A stretch of DNA of 64,000 nt from Betaproteobacteria bacterium (GTDB lineage Bacteria; Pseudomonadota; Gammaproteobacteria; Burkholderiales; Usitatibacteraceae), in the NCBI GenBank assembly GCA_016711875.1, contig JADJSD010000023.1, positions 310,001 to 374,000 on the forward strand. The letters run 5' to 3'. Below the pieces are notes generated by a model. The model did no database searches, had not been told where the DNA came from, and worked only from the letters and a program-made list of their open reading frames with translations. Made by a program: the position numbers and the translations under genes. Below are positions 59,154 through 64,000 of this stretch, piece by piece (the first letter of the stretch is position 1; each line of letters starts with the position of its first letter).

Positions 59154-59537
59154 ATGAACACGACATTCCGCCCGCCGAATCCCCGGACGCTTCTCGCGAT
59201 CGCCGTCGCGTCGCTCGCCCTGGCCGGTTGCGCCAGCACGCCCGCGCCGACCGAGCAGATGGCCGTCTCGAAGTCCGCGATCGCCAACGCCGCCAGTGCC
59301 GGCGGCGGCGAGTACGCCTCGATCGAGATGAGGTCCGCGCAGGACAAGATGGACCGCGCCAACGCCGCCATCGCGAAGGAGGACTTCGAATCCGCCCGCT
59401 GGCTGGCCGAGGAAGCGCAGGTCGACGCGAGGCTCGCCGAGAAGAAGGCGCAGTCGGCGAAGGCCCGCAAGGCCGCGCTCGTCATGAACGAGGACCTTCG
59501 CGTGCTGCGCGAGGAAATCAACCGCAAGAGCCCCTGA
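59154..59537 (+). CDS. DUF4398-domain lipoprotein
   Basis: 127 residues. Lipobox LAGC (ALAGCASTPAPTEQ, Cys ~26), then a long alanine/glutamate-rich helix with the DUF4398 pattern (AVSKSAIANAASAGGGEYASIEMRSAQDKMDRANAAIAKEDFESARWLAEEAQVDARLAEKKA). Predicted outer-membrane-anchored helical protein. Pairs with the OmpA-like lipoprotein 21 bp downstream, which starts with a similar helical domain; DUF4398 and OmpA partners are commonly encoded together. Confidence 0.9.
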   Translation: MNTTFRPPNPRTLLAIAVASLALAGCASTPAPTEQMAVSKSAIANAASAGGGEYASIEMRSAQDKMDRANAAIAKEDFESARWLAEEAQVDARLAEKKAQSAKARKAALVMNEDLRVLREEINRKSP

Positions 59538-59558
59538 ACGCGAATCGAGGAACCGACC

Positions 59559-60557
59559 ATGAACAACAAGCGAATCCTATCCCTCACGCTCATCGCCGCG
59601 GCCGTGCTGTCGGCCTGCACGTCGATGCCGGTCAACAATTCCCTCCTGGACGAGGCGCGCCGCGATTACGGCGACGCGCAGGCGAGTCCCGGGGTGGCCA
59701 CCCTCGCCGCGGGAGAGCTTCGGCAGGCCGGCACCTCGCTCGACGAGGCCAACGGGGCCTTCAACAAGGGCGAGAGCAAGGCGCGCGTCGACCACCTGGC
59801 CTATGTCGCGAAGCAGCAGGTGGCCATCGCCCGTGAAACGGCCTCGCAGAAGGAGGCGGAAACCGCGGTGGCGAATGCCGGTCGGGATCGCGACGCGATG
59901 CGCCTCGAGGCCCGCAGCCGCGAAGCCCGGATCGCCCAGGCCGACGCGGCGAACGCGCAGCGCCAGTCCGAAGCGGCGATGCGAAGTGCCGACGCCTCGC
60001 AGCGCAACGCGGAAGCCGCACGCCGCAGCGCGCAGGAAGCGCAGTTGCGCGCGGCCGCGGAAGGCAAGGCGGCCCGCGACGCCGTCGTGGACGCGCAGTC
60101 CGCCCGCCAGCAGGCCCTGGATGCCGAGGGACGTTCGCGGCAGCTCGAGGCGCAGCTCCGGGACCTGGAAGCGATCAAGACCGAGCGCGGCCTGGTCATC
60201 ACGCTGGGCGACGTCCTCTTCGACACCAACCAGTCGCAGCTTCGCTCCGGCGGGATGCGCAGCGTGCAGAAGCTGGCCGACTTCTTCAGCCAGTACCCGC
60301 AGCGCACCGTCATGATCGAGGGCTTCACGGACAGCGTCGGCAGCGACGCCAGCAACCAGTCGCTCTCGGAGCGGCGTGCGGATTCCGTGCGCACGGCCCT
60401 CGTGAGCATGGGCGTCGGCGGGGAGCGCATCACGTGGCGCGGGTATGGGGAAGCCTTCCCGATCGCCGGCAACGATACGCCGGCCGGCCGGCAGCAGAAC
60501 CGCCGCGTGGAGATGGTCGTCTCCGACGAGGACGGCCGGGCGATCGCGCCGCGCTAA
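59559..60557 (+). CDS. OmpA-family lipoprotein with DUF4398-like helical stalk
   Basis: 332 residues. Lipobox LSAC (Cys ~20), a ~190-residue Ala/Glu/Arg-rich coiled coil (AEAARRSAQEAQLRAAAEGKAARDAVVDAQSARQQA), then a C-terminal OmpA peptidoglycan-binding domain (LGDVLFDTNQSQLRSGGMRSVQKLADF, VMIEGFTDSVGS, LSERRADSVRTALVSMGV, GYGEAFPIAGNDT). Tethers the outer membrane to peptidoglycan. Follows its DUF4398 partner and overlaps cbpM convergently by 4 bp. Confidence 0.93.
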   Translation: MNNKRILSLTLIAAAVLSACTSMPVNNSLLDEARRDYGDAQASPGVATLAAGELRQAGTSLDEANGAFNKGESKARVDHLAYVAKQQVAIARETASQKEAETAVANAGRDRDAMRLEARSREARIAQADAANAQRQSEAAMRSADASQRNAEAARRSAQEAQLRAAAEGKAARDAVVDAQSARQQALDAEGRSRQLEAQLRDLEAIKTERGLVITLGDVLFDTNQSQLRSGGMRSVQKLADFFSQYPQRTVMIEGFTDSVGSDASNQSLSERRADSVRTALVSMGVGGERITWRGYGEAFPIAGNDTPAGRQQNRRVEMVVSDEDGRAIAPR

Positions 60558-60886
60558 CCGGCAGCGCCTTCTCCGGGCCCCGAGCGGGCCCGGAGCATCG
60601 CGATCTCGTCCAGCAGGTCCAGGACGAGCGCGACGCCGGGCGGATTGATCCCGAGGTCCTGCGCGAGACGGTGCGCCAGCCGCGCGCGCCGCAGGCTGTC
60701 GCCGCGGAACCGCCAGTCGCCGGGCGAAGCGCCGACGGGCTCGAGCACCCCTTCGAGCACCCACGCCACGACGTGTTCCTCCTCGGCCTCGCACGCGCGG
60801 CACAACTCGACGAGCGTGAAGCGGACTTCCTCCTCGACGATCGGTCCCGCGAGCGCGGAATTGTCGGCTTGCGGCATGGTCGTCAT
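60554..60886 (-). CDS. cbpM: Chaperone modulator CbpM
   Basis: 110 residues. MerR-like modulator that binds CbpA and inhibits its J-domain and DNA binding. The family pattern FTLVELCRACEAEEEHVVAWVLEGVLEPVG, then FRGDSLRRARLAHRLAQDLGINPPGVALVLDLLDEI, is clear. Its start overlaps the end of cbpA (ATGA) on the same strand, the usual cbpA-cbpM order. Confidence 0.94.
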   Translation of the reverse strand: MTTMPQADNSALAGPIVEEEVRFTLVELCRACEAEEEHVVAWVLEGVLEPVGASPGDWRFRGDSLRRARLAHRLAQDLGINPPGVALVLDLLDEIAMLRARSGPGEGAAG

Positions 60887-61815
60887 TCCTTGTCGGTATC
60901 GCGCGGATTGAAATCGAACGCCGCCGCCATGGCGCGATAGGCATCCTGCGCCTTCGCGGTTCCGGCGGGCGGAAGGACGACCTCGAGAACGACGAACAGG
61001 TCGCCCGGTGGCGTGCCCGGCAGTCCCCGGCCCTTCAGGCGCAGGCGACGGCCGGACGACGAGTCCGGCGGGATCGTGAGCGCCACGGGCCCTTCCGGCG
61101 TGGGCGCCGTGACCGATGTCCCGAGCGCAGCCTCCCAGGGGGCCAGCGGCAGGCTCACGAAGACGTCGCGGCCCTCGACGCGAAACCGGGGATGCGGGTT
61201 GAACGCGATTTCAGGTACAGGTCACCCGGCGGCCCGTCGCGCGATCCCGGATCGCCCTGGCCGGCCAGGCGCAGGTGCTGTCCTTCGCGGATGCCCTTCG
61301 GGATCGTGACCTCCAGCGTGCGCTCGGTCATCGTGACGCGACCCCGGGGGTCGAGCGCGGGCAGGCGAAGGGAGACGCTCCGTCGGGCTCCGCGGAAGGC
61401 GTCCTCCAGGTCGATCCGCACTTTCGCGTGATGGTCGCGCCCGCGGGCGCGCGCGGAGGCACGCGGTCCGCCCGCGCCGCGCCGGCCGAACAGCGCCTCG
61501 AAGAATTCGCTGGCATCACCGTCCGCGCCTTCACCGGCCCCGGTGAACTCGAATCCCGCGTCCCAGTCCGGCGGCGGCTGGAAGTCCTGCCCCGACTTCC
61601 ATTGGCTGCCGACCTGGTCGTAGGCCGAACGCTTCTCGGGATCCTTGAGCACCGCGTAGGCTTTCGCCCACTTCCTTGAAGCGGGCTTCGGCGTCGGGTG
61701 CCTTGCTCACGTCGGGGTGGAACTTGCGCGCGAGCTTTCGGTAGGCCTGCTTGACCTCGTCCTGCGTCGCGCCGCGCGGCACGCCGAGCACTTCGTAGTA
61801 GTCCTTGAACTTCAT
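60883..61815 (-). pseudogene. cbpA: Curved-DNA-binding J-protein CbpA, with two single-base frameshifts
   Basis: DnaJ-like cochaperone. The J domain from the ATG at 61815 (FKDYYEVLGVPRGATQDEVKQAYRKLARKFHPDVSK, HPD present) shifts at GAAAGCC (61662-61664 on the plus strand), which carries one A too many compared with GEAYAVLKDPEKRSAYDQ. The middle and first beta domain then read to GDLYLK, where one A is missing (61209-61211). The C-terminal domain (RFRVEGRDVFVSLPLAPWEAALG... LRLKGRGLPG) reads to 60883. The two shifts cancel and leave 310 residues, against 306 in E. coli. Both sites are A runs, so assembly error is likely. Confidence 0.88.
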
Positions 61816-62019
61816 GGGCGGTCGCGGGGGCCCCGCCGGCTGGTGCCGGCCCGATCGGCCCTCATCCCAAGGCTGCGCCACCGGGCCGCGGGATGCAAGC
61901 CGACCCTGAATCGACGATGGCCTTCCTCCGCGCGCGAATCGGCGCGGGGCCTGACCGGCGTCCGGGACGCCGATCGGGCGCTGTCGCCTACTTCTTGAGA
62001 CCGGGGGCAGGGCGCCGGC
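61816..62019. other. Gap between cytochrome c and cbpA genes; no gene seen
   Basis: 204 bp of GC-rich sequence between two minus-strand genes, presumably holding the cbpA promoter. No convincing -10/-35 pair, tRNA or repeat was recognised. Confidence 0.4.
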
Positions 62020-62444
62020 TTAGCCCGCCGGCGGCTTGAGTGCGAGGATGTACTGGATCGCGACCTTCATGTCGGCATCGGGAACCTGCGGGTTCGGCGG
62101 CATCGGCATCACGGGATCCCAGACCCCGGTCCCGCCGGCCTTCACCTTCGCCGCGAGCTTCGCCACCGCGCCGCCATCGCCCTTGTACTTGAGCGCGACG
62201 TCGTAGTAAGCGGGTCCCACGACCTTCTTGTCGAGCGCGTGGCAGGCGGTCGTGCAGTTGTGCTTCGTCAGCGCGTCGCGGCCGGGGCCGGCCGGGGCGC
62301 CGGTGAGGCCGCCGGCGCCGCCGGGGCGGGAGCGGCAGCGGGCGCGGGCGTCTTGGCGGGCGCAGGCGCCTTGGCGGGCGCCTGGGCATGGGCGAGGCCG
62401 GCGGACAGCAATCCCGCGGCCACGAGCGTGAGGGTGGATTTCAT
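62020..62444 (-). pseudogene. Periplasmic c-type cytochrome (c551/c552-like) with CX3CH heme site, frameshifted in the linker
   Basis: The ATG at 62444 opens a signal peptide (MKSTLTLVAAGLLSAGLAHA) and an Ala/Pro-rich linker, which hits a stop after AATR. The cytochrome domain (GRDALTKHNCTTACHALDKKVVGPAYYDVALKYKGDGGAVAKLAAKVKAGG, MPMPPNPQVPDADMKVAIQYILALKPPAG) reads one base out of phase, so one base is missing within ~62270-62340. The restored protein is ~141 residues. The heme motif is CTTACH, with three residues between the cysteines instead of two. The axial Met is in VMPMPPNP. Small electron carrier. Confidence 0.85.
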
Positions 62445-62681
62445 GGGGAATCTCCGGGTTGCGACGAAGAGGGTCGTCAGGAAATCCTAATGGGGGTGGG
62501 GCCCCCGGTGGGCCAGGGGCTTCGCGCGAACCGATTTCCGACCGCTTCTTGGCCCAGATCAACTGCGGCGACCCGGGCAGTGCACGGCCCATGCCCCCCG
62601 GGGTTTGGCGCGGATTCGATGCGCCGTGGCGATTCTCGGTACCATTCGCGGACGCTCCGGACGACACCGCCAGGACACGCC

Positions 62682-63338
62682 TTGGAAAAACTCCCGCACC
62701 TCTTCATGAACAACCGGCGCTGGGCCGAGCGCATGCTGGCCGGCGACCCGGATTTCTTCACCCGCCTGCTGTCGCAACAGAGCCCGCGCTACCTGTGGAT
62801 CGGCTGCTCGGACAGTCGCGTGCCCGCCAACGAGATCGTCGACCTTGCGCCGGGCGAACTCTTCGTCCATCGCAACGTCGCCAACGTGGTGGCGCATGGC
62901 GACCTCAACTGCCTGGCGGTCGTGCAGTTCGCCGTGGACGTGCTCAAGGTCGAGCACGTGATCGTCTGCGGGCACTACGGCTGCGGCGGCGTGGCGGCCG
63001 CCTTTCGCGACCGGCGCGTGGGACTCGCCGACAACTGGCTCTGCCACGTGCGCGACGTGCACGCGAAGCACGGGCCGCGAATCGACGCGGCCGGGGAGGA
63101 ACCGGCGCGCATCGACCGGCTCTGCGAGCTGAACGTGATCGAGCAGGTGGCCAACGTGTGCCAGTCGACCGTGGTCCGCGATGCCTGGTCGCGGGGGCAG
63201 GCACTGGCGGTGCACGGCTGGATCTACGACCTTAAGGACGGGATCATCCGCGACCTCGGGTCGACCGTCACGCGTTCGGACGAGGCCCAGGCGAGCTGCG
63301 CCGCGGCCGTGGCGCGACGGGGCGCCGAAGCGACCTAG
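62682..63338 (+). CDS. can: Beta-class carbonic anhydrase
   Basis: 218 residues. Interconverts CO2 and bicarbonate in the cytoplasm. Zinc ligands: Cys in WIGCSDSRVPAN (with the catalytic Asp-Arg dyad), His and Cys in VCGHYGCGGVAAA. The TTG at 62682 gives the family start MEKLPHLFMNNRRWAERM; the ATG at 62706 would cut the first helix. Divergent from the cytochrome gene across 237 bp with no obvious operator. Convergent with the GGDEF gene. Confidence 0.95.
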   Translation: MEKLPHLFMNNRRWAERMLAGDPDFFTRLLSQQSPRYLWIGCSDSRVPANEIVDLAPGELFVHRNVANVVAHGDLNCLAVVQFAVDVLKVEHVIVCGHYGCGGVAAAFRDRRVGLADNWLCHVRDVHAKHGPRIDAAGEEPARIDRLCELNVIEQVANVCQSTVVRDAWSRGQALAVHGWIYDLKDGIIRDLGSTVTRSDEAQASCAAAVARRGAEAT

Positions 63339-64000
63339 TCGTCTTTCTTCCCGGACTGCAGCGTCCCCGGGGCGGTCGCATGCCCGTGGGGCGCGGACCA
63401 GCTCTCGGGGGCGTGCGGGCTTGCGGGGATCGGCGAGGTTCCACCGGCCCGGCCCGCGCTGCCGCGCGCGAACCATCGCGGCCTCCGCGAGGCGAAGCAG
63501 GGTCTCCGCGTCCTCGCCGTGCTCCGGGTAGCAGGCGATGCCGATGCTCGCCGAGACGCGCAGGATCGCCGCGTCGCCCGCGATGGGCGGCTCGATGGCA
63601 CGCACGATCTTCTGCGCGACCAATTCCGCGTCCGAGGACGAAGCCAGGTTCTCCACGAGCACCACGAAGTCGTCGCCGTCCAGGCGCGCCGCATGGTCGG
63701 CCTCCCGCACGCAGGCGCGCAGTCGATCGGCCACGGCGACCAGCACGCGGTCTCCGAGGGCGTGGCCGCGGCGATCGTTCAGGTCCCGGAAGCCGTCCAG
63801 GTCCACCAGGAGGACGGCGAAGGCGTTCTTCGTCCGGCGCGAGCGCGCCGCCGCCTGCAGGAAGGCCTCCGCGAGACGGCGCCGGTTGGCGAGACCCGTG
63901 AGCGCGTCGTGGTGGGCCTGGTGGTCCAGGGCGCGCTCCCGGTCGAGCAGGCGCGCGTTGACGTCCTGCAGGTCGCGGGTGCGCGCGAGGACGCGCTCCT
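63335..64000 (-). CDS. GGDEF-domain protein (N-terminus beyond window edge; probable C-terminal frameshift)
   Basis: Diguanylate-cyclase-type domain after a charged coiled coil (ERVLARTRDLQDVNARLLDRERALDHQ). HHDALTGLANRRRLAEAFL, VDLDGFRDLNDRRGHALGD and the late SIGIACYPEHGEDAETLLRLAEAAM are clear. The signature loop is DGDDF instead of GGDEF, so activity may be lost. The frame stays open through antisense carbonic anhydrase sequence, whereas the next frame ends at 63335, 3 bp inside the convergent carbonic anhydrase stop. So an indel near 63430-63480 is likely, and I take 63335 as the real end. Confidence 0.8.

Noticed and set aside
62559..63334. GGDEF frame extended antisense through carbonic anhydrase
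   Set aside because: Carbonic anhydrase is certain; the alternative frame ends neatly at 63335 beside the convergent stop, so an indel is the better reading.

Overview
This 64 kb window is a GC-rich, gene-dense stretch of a bacterial chromosome. The gene content fits a Gram-negative betaproteobacterium: the lpxD-fabZ-lpxA-lpxB-rnhB lipid A cluster, divergent ppsR/ppsA, the CbpA/CbpM chaperone pair, RlmD, outer-membrane barrels and autotransporters, and many Lol-type lipoprotein signals. No prophage, insertion sequence, CRISPR array or rRNA operon is visible. Two serine tRNAs (UGA and GCU anticodons) are present. Genus cannot be fixed from sequence alone.

Layout. 1-4.6 kb: lipid A synthesis, RNase HII and a SpoU-type RNA methyltransferase. 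4.9-12.3 kb: queuosine-precursor transporter and cell-envelope genes (a PlpD-like patatin/barrel protein, barrels, a GDSL autotransporter esterase). 12.4-15.7 kb: PEP synthase and its regulator. 15.8-21.1 kb: small housekeeping genes, a LysR regulator, a CDF metal exporter and a phospholipase D lipoprotein. 21.1-25.5 kb: an M81 (MlrC-like) peptidase and two solute-binding proteins. 25.5-28 kb: an orphan GspE/PilB ATPase coupled to a membrane protein with a degenerate J domain. 28-36.7 kb: penicillin-acylase family protein, then PafA-like phosphatase, HDAC-fold deacetylase and Lhr-type helicase overlapping head to tail, then PdeM nuclease. 37.2-46 kb: six overlapping genes (beta-propeller, polysaccharide deacetylase, sterol-desaturase-like protein, two paralogous secreted proteases, rlmD). 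46.3-57.2 kb: BI-1 protein, tRNA-Ser, a 1726-residue subtilase, aspartate kinase, prolyl oligopeptidase, tRNA-Ser. 57.2-64 kb: two Crp/Fnr regulators, DUF4398/OmpA lipoproteins, CbpM/CbpA, cytochrome c, carbonic anhydrase and a truncated GGDEF protein.

The most striking non-coding feature lies between the Lhr-type helicase and PdeM, two genes that normally sit together. A 589-bp gap holds two inverted copies of an approximately 200-nt palindromic, multi-stem element. Their cores are nearly identical, but three stems differ by compensatory base changes and the outer arms differ completely while each stays self-complementary. That pattern points to selection on structure. A second repeat family, long inverted repeats built from GCAGATGAAC / GCCGATGAAC-type units, occurs at 4.6-4.8 kb and 46.0-46.2 kb.

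Six genes (ppsA, the phospholipase D gene, the prolyl oligopeptidase gene, cbpA, the cytochrome c gene and probably the GGDEF gene) are interrupted by single-base indels, mostly in short homopolymers. In each, the rest of the reading frame is intact and well conserved. Consensus errors in a draft assembly are the simplest explanation, but real decay has not been excluded.
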